64,000 nt of DNA from Diospyros lotus (GCF_014633365.1 NC_068340.1:33802328-33866327), one strand, 5' to 3'. Counted from the stretch's first letter, positions 48,601 through 61,380 are shown. Numbers and translations: made by a program. The notes: generated by a model from the sequence alone, not told the origin.

Positions 48601-51600
48601 TTGCATGAACAACCCCAAACAAGAATAAAAAGCTGAATAGAGAAAGAAATATCATGTTCTTTCTCCATGGTTGTTTTCTCAATAGCTTCAGATTGCTTCA
48701 CTGTTTCACTGTGTCTCAAATATGCCGGGGATGGCATTTTTAGAATCAATGTCAACCAGCTGTCTGTCTGTCCCGGAGGTCCCATGATTGAATCATATTT
48801 ATTCTAAACTTGAGGGTTTGTTCAATAAGTTGTTTGAATGTTATTCCTTGGTTGTATGTCATTATTTTTTGTTGAATACCCTATTAATGTACTCTGTGCA
48901 TACCGACTTGTTTCCTGCTTGGTTGGATTAAAACAGAACCTAATAGGTTAAGGTTAAACTATTGTATCAGGAGTAGCTAATTGCATTCTGATTAATGTGT
49001 TAGATTAGAAGCTTGATTTCTGCTGCAGAGGGGCTAAAAGGGATATTTTGTTACAGGAATATATTATTATTGTCTGATTAATCAATCTTTCTGACCCTAC
49101 CATAAATTCTCTCTGTGTTACATGTTGCTGGCATACTTCATTTTTGTGACATTTCAGATGAAACTGACTGAGGTCATCTTTTGGCCTATCTTTGTGCTAC
49201 TGGTTAATTGATTGCAACTTTAAGTAACATAAAGTCCTTCATCTGGAATCTGTTTTGCCTTGTTTATTTAAGGGTGGAAGAAAGAGAGCCTAAGGCTTCC
49301 AACTGAAATATTGTTTTGTACTTTCAAGATGGTTGTTACACTTGCACAATTTTGCTTCCGCTCTTACTGATAATGCAAATTGGGGTGGGGCCTCTGTGGT
49401 GACCAGGAGCAAGGACTTGAGTGCTTTTCTTCCATCATCTTTCTTTTCCAAGAGTCCTTATCTTGTATGAGTGTGCAGGCAATAGTAGTCAGAGAACAAG
49501 TAATAAGTCCTTTCTTGTTTACTGTTTTCAGATCTTTTGAGTTATCCAATATGGCTTCCTTTATTTTTATTTGATTTAACTTGCCTATTCTTGTTAATTC
49601 TCTGTTTCTTTATCGTAAACTATCTGTTACCTTTGTTTTGTATCTTGTCCTTTCATTTTTCAATAATATATCCTGTACTTCATAGATTGATGAATATAAA
49701 TCTATCAATCTATCCTGTAGGTTGAGAGCATAGTTTTGAGCATCATATCAATGCTTTCAAGTCCTAATGATGAGTCACCTGCAAATGTGGAGGCCGCTGT
49801 AAGTGTCAATATTGTCTGGTTTTTTCATATTGGTGGTGATGAGTGCTCTCTCTCTCTCTCACACACGCGCGCGCGCGCACTGTGCACGCACACATACACA
49901 CATGCCTGCACGTACTGTGAAATAGGGCCTTTTTCCATGCTCAAAAAGAAAGTTAGGTTACTTTCAGTGCATTCAATTTAAATTTTAAGGGTAAATTGCT
50001 CCCACACCCCTTGTGGTTTGGGTCCTTTGCAAGGAGATCCCCTATAGTTTAAAAATATCTTTGGAGCTCTTTATGGTTTACTTTTTCTTGCTTGAACATC
50101 TCATCCAGATACATTTTTAAATCCTCGTGGTTTAAAAATCTCTCTGGAGGTCCCAGTGGCTTAACTTTTTTTGCTTGGACACCTTATCCAAAGACATTTT
50201 TAAACTAACATAGGTGATGTCTGAGCAAAGGAAAAAAAAAAAAAAAAAAGGAAACCCGAAAGACCTCTACAGACATTTTTAAACTACAAGGGGTGTCCTT
50301 GCAAATGACCTAAACACAAGGGGTCTAAATGCAATTTACCCAAATTTTAAAATGAACTGACTTGGTCTAGTTATTTGTGCTCAGACTTTTATGCATAAAA
50401 AATTTAGATTTCAACACTATTTTATGGTCTTCTTTAATTAGGTTTGAATAACAAGGTGAAGAAAGTTATTACTACATAGTTATTTTAGTTGCAAAATGAC
50501 TTGGTCTAGTTATTGATGCTCAGATCTTTCATGCTTCATTAAATTTATATTTCAACAGGATTTATACTGGATTTTTATAATGTCTGTAAGTAGATTTGAC
50601 TAACAAGGTGAAGGGGTTTTTACTCCATGAATATTTTAGTGCCAAAATGACTGGTTAATTATTTATTCTCTAATCTTTTATACTTCAATAAATTTAGATT
50701 TGAATTCTAATTATACTGGATTTTTGTGATGTTCTATGAGTAGAATCAATTAAATAACAAGGTGGAGGGAGTTGGAATTCACTCCGTTATCATTTTAGTT
50801 GAGTGTATACTCTACCTCTATTGAATCCTCTCGCCCCTCACCAACTGATAGAACCAACTCTCCCCCACTCTCTCTCCTATATATTCTGGCACAATATTAA
50901 TACAGATGTATGAGCCATATGTATATATAATATATTAAATTAAAAAATAAAAATGGAAGGTTTTTGGCGGGCAACCATTGCCAACGGAAAACCTTTGCCA
51001 ACAAATCCCCATAACTAATGGGGTTTGAACACACCCATTGGTTGATGCTTCGAAACCCCATTGTCCAATGGGATTTTAGAGTGTTGAAACCGCATCAGTT
51101 ACTGGGATAACTAATGGGGTTTGAACACACCCATTGGTTGATGCTTTGAAACCCCATTGTCCAATGGGATTTTAGGGTGTTGAAACCGCTTCGGTTACTG
51201 GGGTTTTAGACCTCTAAAATCCCATCACCTGCTTTGAAACCCCATCTACTGATGGGTCCAGTGATCATAACGAAGAAGATGGGCCATCCACACATGCATG
51301 CGTGCGTGAGAGAGAGAGAGAGAGAGAACGAGTTTAGCAGTGCCGTGATGACCACTCCACCACCTTTCTTCGTCGTCTTTAGTTGTAGAGACCCAATTTG
51401 CCGCCTTATGCTTCTTCATCTTCTTTATTTGCAGAGACCCAATTTATCTTCTTAAGCTTCTTCATTTTTCATCATCTTTCTACTTCTACTTTCTTCTCTA
51501 GTTGCAATACCCAAAGTTGTGTCTTTGCAACCTCATACCTTAGCCATGTTCACCCTAGTGAACCTGATCGCTGGGTTCATCTCCCATGGTGCAATGGGTT

Positions 51601-54507
51601 GCCTGAAGCAAAATAGAGAAAGTGAGGAGGGGGCTAGAGGTTGCCAGTGAACTCTGTTGATTCCATGGACCATGGTTTTAGTTCTAGAGAGAGTAGCGAG
51701 AAAGAAAGAGGGTTAATAAAGGGTATTTTGGTCATTTTAAAACATTTAACTGGAGTTAACTAGCGGCAAGGGGAAAACTGCAACATGATATTAAAGGTTG
51801 AGGGTAGTTGCTGTGTTTTTTCAAACGTTAGGGACACTACTTGCATTTACCCTAAACCTTAGGGTACTGAATGCATTTATCCCTTTATTATATCATTAAT
51901 TGCTATTGAAAAATACTTGAATATTAAACCACTGGTTGGATAGGTTTAACCACCAGCTGTACCAATAGACATTGAACCAACTTGCTGTCTGGCTTGAGAT
52001 TTGGTTGGGTTATGCTCTTCTTCTTCCCCTTTCTATTTGTCTATATTTTAAAAGAGAACTTAAACAAATTGAGCGTTTATTATTGGTGAGAGTTACAATT
52101 GATATAAATTTTAGTTCTATATATTTGCATTGAGAAATTGCTCAAGATAAAAATGTGAGTATATAAATAAATTATTTAAGAATAATCTTATTGTTACACA
52201 GCTCCAAGAGATAGGAACAAAAATTGGTGCTCTCATATAATTGTATTGATTACAATTTACAACCCAAATGCTTTGAAATTCATAGGAGCTGTATTGGTGT
52301 TCTTTTAGTGGGCTCTGTTGGCTGACAAATATATAATATATATTTATTAAAAATACTAATGCATGCAGAATTTGTTTCCTAAATCCAAATGAAAATAAAG
52401 GGAAAAAGATGAGAAAGAGGAGAATTGAAATCTCTCTCTCTCTCTGATGAGAGAATTGGAATCTATTTTTCCTCAATATTATGGGTTCTTTCTGCTTGAG
52501 GTTCATGTAACATTCCTTCTGACCTTGATTGACATATAGGTTCCCTCACCATCTATTCACATAAAGTGACAACTATAACAATAACATGTCTAATTGCGGT
52601 ATATTATGCGCTCTTTGTGCTTGAGATTCATTTAACATTCTTTTTGAGTTCAGACCATAGTTGTCAAAAGCACAGCTGGGCACAAGGCTCAGATGAGGGT
52701 GCCTCTGCACTGCTGAGGCAAGGGCCGCAAGGCACCCTCCTTAAAGCGCACACCTAGGCTCAAAGGCACGTGCCTTCTGTGCTTAGGTCATATTTTGTGT
52801 TTTTTATGGTTTCTGAGAGGTTTTAGCATGATTTGTTAGTTAAGAATCTGTTGTTTGCTTAATATGAAAACAAAATCACATAGATTGATGAGAGACGAGC
52901 AAGAAGACGGTAGCCGGATGTTCGCCGGAAAGCGCATGTGCCGGCACACACAGGCAAGTTTCAGGCCCATGCAGGTGCGTGGACATACATCTGGCGACCT
53001 GCTTTTCACTGGAGGCAGGCCAACTACCTCCAGCTCTTATTTATTCATTTTCTGTTTGTGTTTATTGAATTCTTTTTGGATTTCTTACCTGTTTACACAC
53101 CTTTTTTTCTTTATTTTTTATTTTTTATTTCTGTTATGCCTTGTATATTGAAGGTACTTGCTCAAATTTGTGACATCAAGTTTGTGTTTCATTTATTTAA
53201 TTCTAATGAACACTTCAAACCCCATGGACAAAAGAGCCACCTTCCAGGTTTTATCAAGTTCCATCAATATAAGTACTTTTGTACAAAATTTTGGATCCAT
53301 TGTGATTATATTTTTCCTGCAAGTTCAATCAATATAAATATTTTTGCACAAATACTTTTTTATTTGTTTCTTTCTTTATTTTTAGGGTTTTTTTTTTTTT
53401 TCACACTTTGCTGATTTCCTTTGTTTTTCATTGAAATACTATTGAGTTTTTATTAACTTATTATAGGGGTTGAAATAATAGTAGTTGTTATTATAGTAAT
53501 ATAGTGTTGGTTATTTGTTATTTATGATTTTATAAGATTGCATTTACCTCTCTTTTGGTATATATTGAAAAGAATGATGTGATAAGTATTTTTATACAAA
53601 TTTTCTATAAATGCGTGCCTCATATCCAAAAAGCCCCTCGGGCTCCAAGCACCTTTGGGCCTCAGTGTGCCTTGGGCCCTTGACAACCATGGTTCTGACC
53701 TTGATTGACCCAAGTTCCCTCACTGTATATATTCACATAAAGTCGCAATGATAACAATAACATGTATAATGATAAGGTGCATGTGGTAGATGTAAGGAGA
53801 GTGAAATCTTCATCAAGGGAGACGACAATTTCACATCCCTCTGGCATTTCATTGTACTTGAAGATTCATGTAGGATTCATTCTGACCTTGATTGACAACA
53901 ATTAATCAGCTTTACATGTCTAATAATAAGATCAATGCAGTATATATAAGCGAGGAGAAGGGAATCTTTTTCAAGGGAGAGAAAGAGCTCACATATTGCT
54001 GACATTTTATCCTTAAATGAATTAAAAGGATCTTTTTATAGATTGCTCACGTTTAAAAATTCTAGAAATAGTTGTAACTGGACTGTTCTGTCTTTTTAGA
54101 TTAGCAAGTCCACTAACAAGTATGCAGCAAATGCTAGTGAAAGAACACCTCTCTCTTACTTGCAAATATACATACTTAGCGTGTTTTTTTGTGGTACTCA
54201 TGAATAAGTCATTGTAAAGCTCATGGAAGTATTCATTTCTATCGGCATTGTGTTACATGGATGTTAATAGACCACAGTAGAACACATGCTTCCAAATCGT
54301 TATTTTGTTCTCAATGTGATAGCACATCTCAAATCTTTTTCTTTTTCTTTTTTCATTTTTTGGGCTCTGTTAAGCTTTTCAAGCCCCACTCAGGCATGCT
54401 TTTGATATTTACGAATTGTCTAATTGCAGAAAGAATGGAGAGATAGAAAGGATGAATTTAAGAAGAAAGTCAGCCGCTGTGTGAGAAAGTCACAAGAGAT
54501 GTTGTAA
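45664..54507 (+). CDS. UBC7-like: Ubiquitin-conjugating enzyme E2, UBC7/13/14 (UBE2G) type
   Basis: E2 enzyme that carries ubiquitin as a thioester and works with membrane or cytosolic RING E3s; this group is known for ER-associated degradation. Six exons: 45664-45712, 45818-45920, 46571-46668, 46747-46847, 49721-49798 and 54430-54507, all with GT-AG borders and consistent phases, giving 168 aa, the family's size. The UBC fold is complete: HPN at 81-83, active-site Cys 91 in GKVCISIL, and the 13-residue loop after the active site (PGDDPNGYELASE, 98-110) that marks UBC7/Cdc34/UBE2G enzymes. The C-terminal helix ends RKSQEML. Introns 4 (2.9 kb) and 5 (4.6 kb) are large and full of repeats. No defects are seen; I consider it functional. 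Confidence 0.95.
47561..48075. repeat. Three-copy intronic tandem repeat, 157-189 bp
   Basis: TTGGATTGTTGATTTAGCCC starts at 47561, 47718 and 47907. Each unit runs through a TTCTTCTAAGG segment, ACATGCAWRCATG-type sequence and a GGGAGGGAGG tract. It lies in UBC intron 4. Confidence 0.85.
48381..48575. repeat. 67-bp tandem repeat, three copies
   Basis: CTCATTGGACACCAAAATCTTAG-type units begin at 48381, 48448 and 48515, with exact 67-bp spacing. UBC intron 4. Confidence 0.9.
49989..50341. mobile_element. MULE-type MITE in UBC intron 5
   Basis: Ends GGGTAAATTGC and GCAATTTACCC with longer pairing arms (CCCCTTGTGGTTTGGGTCC against GACCTAAACACAAGGGG). The 9-bp direct repeat AAATTTTAA (49980-49988 and 50342-50350) is the Mutator target length. 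353 bp, non-coding. Confidence 0.88.
50359..50800. repeat. About 145-bp degenerate tandem repeat
   Basis: Units starting GACTTGGTCTAGTTATT at 50359 and 50498 and GACTGGTTAATTATT at 50649, each containing AACAAGGTGRAG. UBC intron 5. Confidence 0.75.
51011..51202. repeat. 96-bp tandem duplication
   Basis: ATAACTAATGGGGTTTGAAC recurs at 51011 and 51107 with only a few differences between units. Short CCCATTGG/CCAATGGG inverted motifs lie within. UBC intron 5. Confidence 0.85.
52654..53693. mobile_element. TIR element with ACCATRGTTGTCAA ends
   Basis: Left ACCATAGTTGTCAA and right TTGACAACCATGGT are inverted copies, 1040 bp apart. It sits within a degenerate repeat of UBC intron 5 (TTCTGACCTTGATTGAC near 52517, 53693 and 53878). 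GC-rich subterminal parts hold GGCACCCTCC/GGGCCTCAG motifs. No clear target duplication; superfamily unknown. Confidence 0.6.
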
Positions 54508-55131
54508 AAACTACCTGCATTGCTTTTTGCTTGACTGCTTATGCCAGAAGGGATATGGTTTGAAGGTGTGCAACAGACTGGCCTGCCCGTCGGGACTATT
54601 TATTGCCTTACAGCTAGCTCTCTATGTGGAATTCCATGAAGTTTTTCATAGTTATGGTCTTTTTGGACATACAAATTCCATATGATCGTGGAAAATGCAT
54701 TTGACTTGACACTAGACTATTCTAGTTATGTTGATTTTATATGGAATTTTGGGGTTTTGTGCGTCGTGTTTTTGCTAGCCTGCTTGTAGAAAATGTTACA
54801 GGAAACACTGGAAAAATTGTCTTTATTTAGATGGTCCATAACTTCCTTCGCCAGATTTTCGTTCCTTTTCTTTTGCTTTGGGGAACTTTCTTCTTCGGCC
54901 GCCTGCCCCTTCAACATCAAATGCCGGGATTTGGACAATTCATGGAATTGCAGATTTGAGATTTGGATTAGCTCAGGCTAGAGATGCCAATTTTGATTTT
55001 GGCGTAGAGGACTGGCCAAGGCCCAAGGGGTTATATTGTCGCCGCTGCTTGTTGCATCTTTTTTGTGCTCAAATGACAGGTTAAGCTGGGCTGGAAAATA
55101 CAAGGCCAACTGCCCAAGCAAGCACCTCACA

Positions 55132-55137
55132 AATAAA
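55132..55137 (+). terminator. Possible poly(A) signal of UBC gene
   Basis: AATAAA 625 bases after the UBC stop. I saw no nearer canonical signal; plant signals are often degenerate, so the real end may be closer. Confidence 0.25.
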
Positions 55138-55157
55138 GTGTTGTAGAATTTATTAGG

Positions 55158-55378
55158 GGTGGTTCTCTTCATGTTTTAATTTTAAGTTTTAAATTTATTT
55201 TTAATTTTATATTTTGAGTGTCTATTTTAAAATTATTAAAAATGTATTTTTTTTTGTCAGTAATAATTTTAATTTTGTTGCTTTAAATTTTTTTATTTTT
55301 AAAAATAGGAAAGTAAATATGTTTTTATTATTTTAAAAATTAAAAATAATTTAAATATAGCAAAGAAAACAAAGTATA
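55158..55378. mobile_element. Short GTTCTCTTT-family MITE
   Basis: GTGGTTCTCTTCATGTTTTA on the left and AGCAAAGAAAACAAAGTA on the right are inverse arms of the dispersed AT-rich family seen at 32371 and 37137. About 220 bp. Confidence 0.5.
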
Positions 55379-55379
55379 A

Positions 55380-56501
55380 TAGTCTGCATGCTTGAAGGTT
55401 GGTGTAAAAGTGAAAGCTTTTTGCTACCAGCATTTTGATTTTGCGTCCTGTGGTGACTTGGACTTATCGGGTTTTGATCTCATCTCTCTCAACTCTTGAT
55501 TGATTTGTTAGTTTTTAAACCATTTTTCGAGTGCCAAGTTTGTGGTGGTAAGAGGATATGACCGGCTAGCGCTGCGCTTTGTAAGTTCAACATTATGATG
55601 GCAATGAACCAAATTTAGTGGAAATCGTAAAAATTAACTATCCTCAAATACGAAATTCGTTTTTAACCTATTTTCTAAAAAAAAAAAGTTTTTATCCCTC
55701 TTAAACAAATTAATTGCATTCTATACCCATTATACCAATTTTGACCACTCTTTTATTTAAAAAATAAAAATATACAAATATTAAAATATCCTCACCCACA
55801 TTCAACCCATAAAACCATACTAGTATCAAAATACCCTCACCCACATTCAACTCACAAAACCATTCAAACCCTCTCCCCAAACTCGATAGCATCTTTCTCC
55901 ACTAAACCTAATAGCATTTCTCTCTCCACAAAGCCCGATCGTCGTCGTTATCGCCGCCTTACGTTGTCACCGTCGAACGCATCCTTGCTAAACGAGAGGT
56001 TAGATCACAAGTTTCCTCTTATTTTTTGTGATTTTTTTTTTAGATTTGTGGGGGGGCTGACTGTCGAATAAGACAAATACGAAACCTGATAGGCTTCATT
56101 AAGAAGACGACCAGTCGTTGTCTTCCTCAATGAAGCCCGATGGTTGTGGGTTTCAGTGCTTCGTCATAGGTTGAAGGCCAATGGTGCTCCGGCTTCATCC
56201 CTCAACAAACCCTGACGAAGAAGCCGGTCGATCTTCATCAATGGATGAAGCCCGAGCACCCTTGAGCTTTGTCTCTCCACGAAGCGTACGAAGCCCAAAG
56301 CATGGTTGTCGAATCCCAATGGTGTTTCGTCGTGACGAAGGCCAGCCCGAAACCCGATGGTGCTTCGTCTTGCTCGACGAAACCCAATGAAAGAAAATTT
56401 AACAAGTCCTTTTAAATTTGAATTATTCAATGTTCGATATTCGATGCTTTTCCTTCATGATCCAATTTTTGTTTTTGTATTGTTTTTTATTTTTCCTACA
56501 G
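55380..56501. other. Probable 5' part of the Ulp1-type transposon gene region
   Basis: Contains a 41-bp near-repeat (CCTCACCCACATTCAAC, 55791 and 55832) and a GC-richer block (55930-56400) of degenerate GAAGCCCGATGGTGCTTCGTC motifs. No protein can be followed. A splice-acceptor-like CCTACAG directly precedes the frame at 56502. Confidence 0.35.
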
Positions 56502-59410
56502 ATGGTTGACCAACAAACTAGACAATTTACTTATATTCATGCTCACCAGGTAGTACCGTCTGGAACGTGGGTCACTACTCATTGTGGAATTAAACACCTC
56601 GAGACAATTCGTGAGGCTCTCATCCGATATAAAATGTTGGATAGATTTATGCAAGGCCCATTAGGACATTGCATGAAGATCCCTATGTCTCTCTATTTGA
56701 TTGCACCACAATTGATATATCAAGTTCTGGTTAGGGAGGTGACATTTTCGGGTGTCTGCCACGATGAAATGTGGTTCAAGATTGGTGGCATGCCATACAT
56801 GTACGGGAAGTAGGAGTTTATCCTTATTAGTGGACTCTGATTTGGATTGATAAGGCAAGTCTTGAAGCGAGGCTCATTGACCCAAATAGTTTGCGTGCAC
56901 AACTATTTCCACCACAGCAACAAGTGGCGTCTAGAGACGACATAAAATTACTACTTAGTACCAAACATGACCTAGTTTAAGAGGATATCCTAAAATTGGT
57001 TTACATTGATATGGTCAACATGATATTGTTAGGCCACGATAAATGCGCACATGTGGAGGATTTCGTGTGGACAATGGCTGAGGATTTACAGCATTTGACG
57101 TGTTTCCTTAGGGGACGTATGTTTATAGCCAGAGTTTACATTACCTCCATTTAGCCACGAGCGAGAAGAAGCTGACTAATGAGGTTGTGAAGAAAGTCAA
57201 CTTTTATGATTTTGTGTGGGCGTTTCAAGTACAATCAGTAATATGTTACTCTCCGTATTATATTACATTATATTATTGTATATATGATTTGTCTATACTA
57301 ACTAAATGTTTGTTTTGTTTTGTTTGTTTTTTATTTTTTACTTTAAAATTTTTTTGCTCTCTATAGTGGTGGTTGATTGAAACATTCTCATGGGTTGAGA
57401 ATAAATGAACCGTCAGACTATCCGACCCAATTACCATTCTAAAGTGCAGAAAATGATTATATAAAAAAATACCATAAATAAAAAATTACGATGAATGTCT
57501 TATGAGTGTAAGTGTATAACCTAACCTAAAATTTTATTCATTTTTTTATATAATATGTATCTAACTAATACAATTTTGTAGACATGAGGATTGAGTACGA
57601 CGCTCGAGCCCACCGATACTAAGCAGGACAGATTTTTGGAGGTTCTTTAATCCTTAACACTCAGTTGGTGTCGACGTCCACAAATTAGGGGGCAACAAGG
57701 AGGAGGGTGGTGATGAGAAGGGAGAAGATAAGGATGAGGTTGTACATAGAGAGAGGATGTCAAAATTTGGGCAGGAGGAAAGACTCCCTCTCAGTTGACA
57801 TTACGTATAGTATGAGATTGGGGTATGATTATTATAATAATATTTTTATTTTTATTTTTATTTTTTTACCTTTTACAGATCACCGAGATGATAACTCGAA
57901 AGCTGGAACTGTAGCAGAGGATGGATAGGGAAATCGATCAAATGAGCACACAGTTTGACAGGGAAATTGGTGAATTAAGGACACGATTTGACAAAAAAAT
58001 TGGTCAAATAAGCTCACAGTTGAGGCGACTAAAGAGAGGGCAGGCAGTACTGTTCACTTATCTACGCATCCTGCCTATTGATAATTTCCTATATCACAAT
58101 GATGATGGCAATCATCAGCATCATGGTTGTGATAAGATAGATTATGATCATCATGATGAAGAAGACCAGACATTTCCATATGGACTAAGGTCTAAATGCA
58201 CTTTTATAAGTTTTATATATAATTATGAAATACCATTTTATAACGATTAGTTTTTATATAATTGTAGGAGGAAGTGATTAGAACTGGTAGGCGAACTGTG
58301 CGAGATCGATTACCATCGCAATTTCGTCGGCCACCTTACACTAATCTTATTGAACAGAAGAAAAGAAAAAAAGATGATGCGTGAAAGAAGCTGGATGTGG
58401 AGACAATGCTACCGGTACTAGACTCAATATTGCTAGTACTCGACTCAGTGCCAGCCGTGGAGACAGTGCCATCAATGCCTGCGCAAATAGGGGTCGATGA
58501 TCATTACCCCCCTTAAGGGTTACACTGAGTTCATAGGCTCCGAAGAAGAAATTTAGTAAGTGACCAATACTATTTTTTTCTATTTATATTTACATTCTCT
58601 CTTATAAATTCTAATTCTTGGTTATTGTAGTCTTCACACCAGTTACATTATCAACCTATATTTACATTCTCTCTTATATTTTTTTCTATTTCTGTTGCAT
58701 AAAGGACTGAACCAAATGGTTTGAGGGTTATAACATTGACAGTTACACGTGTTACCTTAGAACTATTATTTCTCAATAGTTTCGTCCTTTATATGACACA
58801 AACTACGCTATCATGTCGACCTCACTTTTTGTGAGTGTTGCACACATCTTAAATTACTCTATTTTTTGTTGCATCTCAATTTAGTCTATAATCAATGTTT
58901 TTATTTTATTTTGTAGACGTATGTAGAAAGATTATGGAATGATGAATATAGGGCCAATGAGAGGCATTTGGTGCCCTCTACGACAACTGTCCTGAAAGAT
59001 TGGGCCAGTTTCGTCAACGAGGGCATTGACAGGAATCTCTCTTGGTGGACAGTTGACTACGTAAGTGCTATTCATTTTATTGATAGATTTATTTTCTTAT
59101 GACTAACGTATTGAAAAATGTAGGTGTTGCTCCCGTGTAATATAGGGAATTATCATTGGATCCTCATAAAGATTTACTTGAAAGAGAGAAAACTTGTCAT
59201 ATACGACTCCCTCGTCAAGAGTGAAGACGGCAAGAGGATCAGGGTAGAATCTATAAAACCACTAATGAGTCTCCTACCCATTATCTTGAGGAGCAGTGCA
59301 TATTATGAGCTTGTAACCGCACATGTGAATCCACACAGAAAATGAGAAGTGAAGAGTATCGATCCTCAACAGGTGTCGCTGCCTTAGCAATCCGACGAAT
59401 ATGTTATTAG
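56502..59410 (+). pseudogene. Broken DUF1985-Ulp1 protease gene of transposon type
   Basis: Pieces in order match the plant transposon-borne Ulp1/SENP (C48) protease genes. 56502-56813 encodes the start (YKMLDRFMQGPLGH, DEMWFKIGG). Up to about 57230 further DUF1985-like blocks (WTMAEDLQ, GTYVYSQSLHYLHLATSEKK, VNFYDFVWAFQ) lie in shifted frames with stops. 57888-58250 and 58270-58380 carry a charged coiled-coil stretch and TGRRTVRDRLPSQFRRPP. Two clean exons, 58917-59060 and 59124-59345, give the protease part with the His (NYHWILI) and Asp (VIYDSL) of the triad. A TAG replaces a Gln codon just beyond, and the Cys segment is missing. Several in-frame stops (for example near 57903) and frameshifts show it is dead. 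Such genes ride on MULE or CACTA elements; I could not find the ends of this one. Confidence 0.75.
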
Positions 59411-61380
59411 TTGAATTGAAAATATGGTTATGTTGTCAGTTGCTAGTTTAATTGAAAATATGGTTATAGATTCAATTGAATTGAAAAAAGGTTATGTTAA
59501 CAGTTGTTAGTTTGACACAAAATAAGTGTTATGTCTAATACAAGGTCAATTGTGGGTGCTACATTATAAAATATGTCAAGGACATCCTGAGGCATAATGA
59601 GGATTGCTAGCAGACGCACTAAACTCCGAATGATGTCCATACCCTTCGTAGGCAGATTTGAATATTTTTGTATAGACATATAGCAATATATATAGTATAG
59701 TATATTGTTCATGTGTGTATAGCTTGTAAATCTATGGATTATGAGGTTGTGTGATACTTATTTCCATTTGGTTTTGTTGTGTATTATTCCATTGGTTTTG
59801 TTGCGAGTACTTGTGATACTTATTTCCATCCAGTTCAAATGATGTATATAGACATAGCAAATAATGTATTGTTTAGGTTGGTGTGGTTTGTGTTGTCAAA
59901 ATAAGGGATGAGTGGTAGTACGTTGTTAGACAGAAAGATTGAGTCTCTAATACAGGTTCAATGGCTTGAAAAGATGAGATACTCTATCCTGAAAATATTG
60001 TGATATGTATTTTCTAAAGTTCCTATACGTAAACTCTTGTTGTTCTATTACGTGAAATCATGTTACATATATGAAATGTGTTTTTCTAAAAATATATGTT
60101 GTTGGCTTTTTAACTGTTGCATTTATAAAATCTGTGTGGCCATACTATTGCACCTATTTGTTGTTGGCCGAGAGCAAAAGTCGGATATCCCCCGAGAGGC
60201 GCTATGCATGCGCCATCGAGAAAACTCTCGTGGGGAAGATTGTGAGTCTAAGGGACAACGAATGTGGTATTTGCATGAGTTCTATGAAGGGCTGAGGTGA
60301 CATGGTTGGAGACCTCCTGATAGGCACTATGCCTGCGCCATTGAGAAAGCTCTCGTTGGAGGAGGCGGACATGTTCACGAGGCACTTCGGAGTAGTCCTC
60401 TTTATTTTCTCATACGTTTTATACCTGATAATGCATTTCTATAAACTGTTTTGGAGTTCTCACTAAAAGATTCATCTTCTAATTGGAATATGTTCCTAGA
60501 ATATTCAAACGTTCTAGGTTCAACGAGCGACTCTAAGGGAAAGGAGATAGTCGAAGAATAAGCTTGTCTTGCCGTTTGTAGCATGTTTTAGCATGTCTTT
60601 TGTTATGTATGCAAACCTTAGCATGTTTGTGGTTATGTTTGAGGCGTTCGATTATTGCTTTCGAAAGATGATATCCATGTAATGCGTTTTGTAGACATCT
60701 TGAACGGTTTCTCATATAATAAATAAAGCATTATAGTTATGTATCATATCAGGTTCGATCTAGCTTCCACATTTGAAATTTTAACACCTGTCTTAGCTAT
60801 TTGATTATTGGGTTTATTAAGCTAAGAATGTGAAAATTAGAGTTTTTGGGAATTTGTGTGATGTATATTAGTGATTGTGGTATGAAAAAAAAATTATATT
60901 CCTGAAATCCTAAGTTATAACATGCCTAAAAAATTTGAGGTGTTACAAGGTATGTAGGCATAATATCGACATATAAGATGAAATTAAAGAAATAGTGTAA
61001 GAGAACGGGATTCTTATTGTGATAATAATGAGGGCCATATCTTGTAGTGTAAACATGCTTGTTAAGCCACACTAAGAGCAATTAGTTGGCAGTATCTGTC
61101 AAAATTTCTAAAAGATTTTGATAAGATCATCAATGTCTGAAAACTTATGACTCGACTACTTTACAGATACCATGATTTATGATTGAGTTAATTGTAATTT
61201 ATTGCACCTTTAGACATAAGGGCTGATCTCCCCCCAATCGAATGTGGTTGTTTCAGCTAGAATTTGAAGTATTTGTTTGGTGAGCAATCTTTGGAAATAA
61301 TAAATCTCTTCTGAATTCTTGTTTGGTTGTGTATGGTATGTTCTCAATTCTTGGTCTTAATTGTGTTTATTGCATTGCAG
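59411..61380. other. Intergenic DNA with a duplicated coding-like segment
   Basis: At 60185-60240 and 60310-60365 two similar segments encode RRYACAIEKTLVGK and RHYACAIEKALVGG in the plus direction, not identified. The rest is AT-rich, with TTGAATTGAAAATATGG repeats near 59410-59490. No gene is supported. Confidence 0.4.

Noticed and set aside
49736..49981. 81-codon plus-strand frame
   Set aside because: Its first part is exon 5 of the UBC gene; the rest is read-through into intron 5 and a microsatellite.
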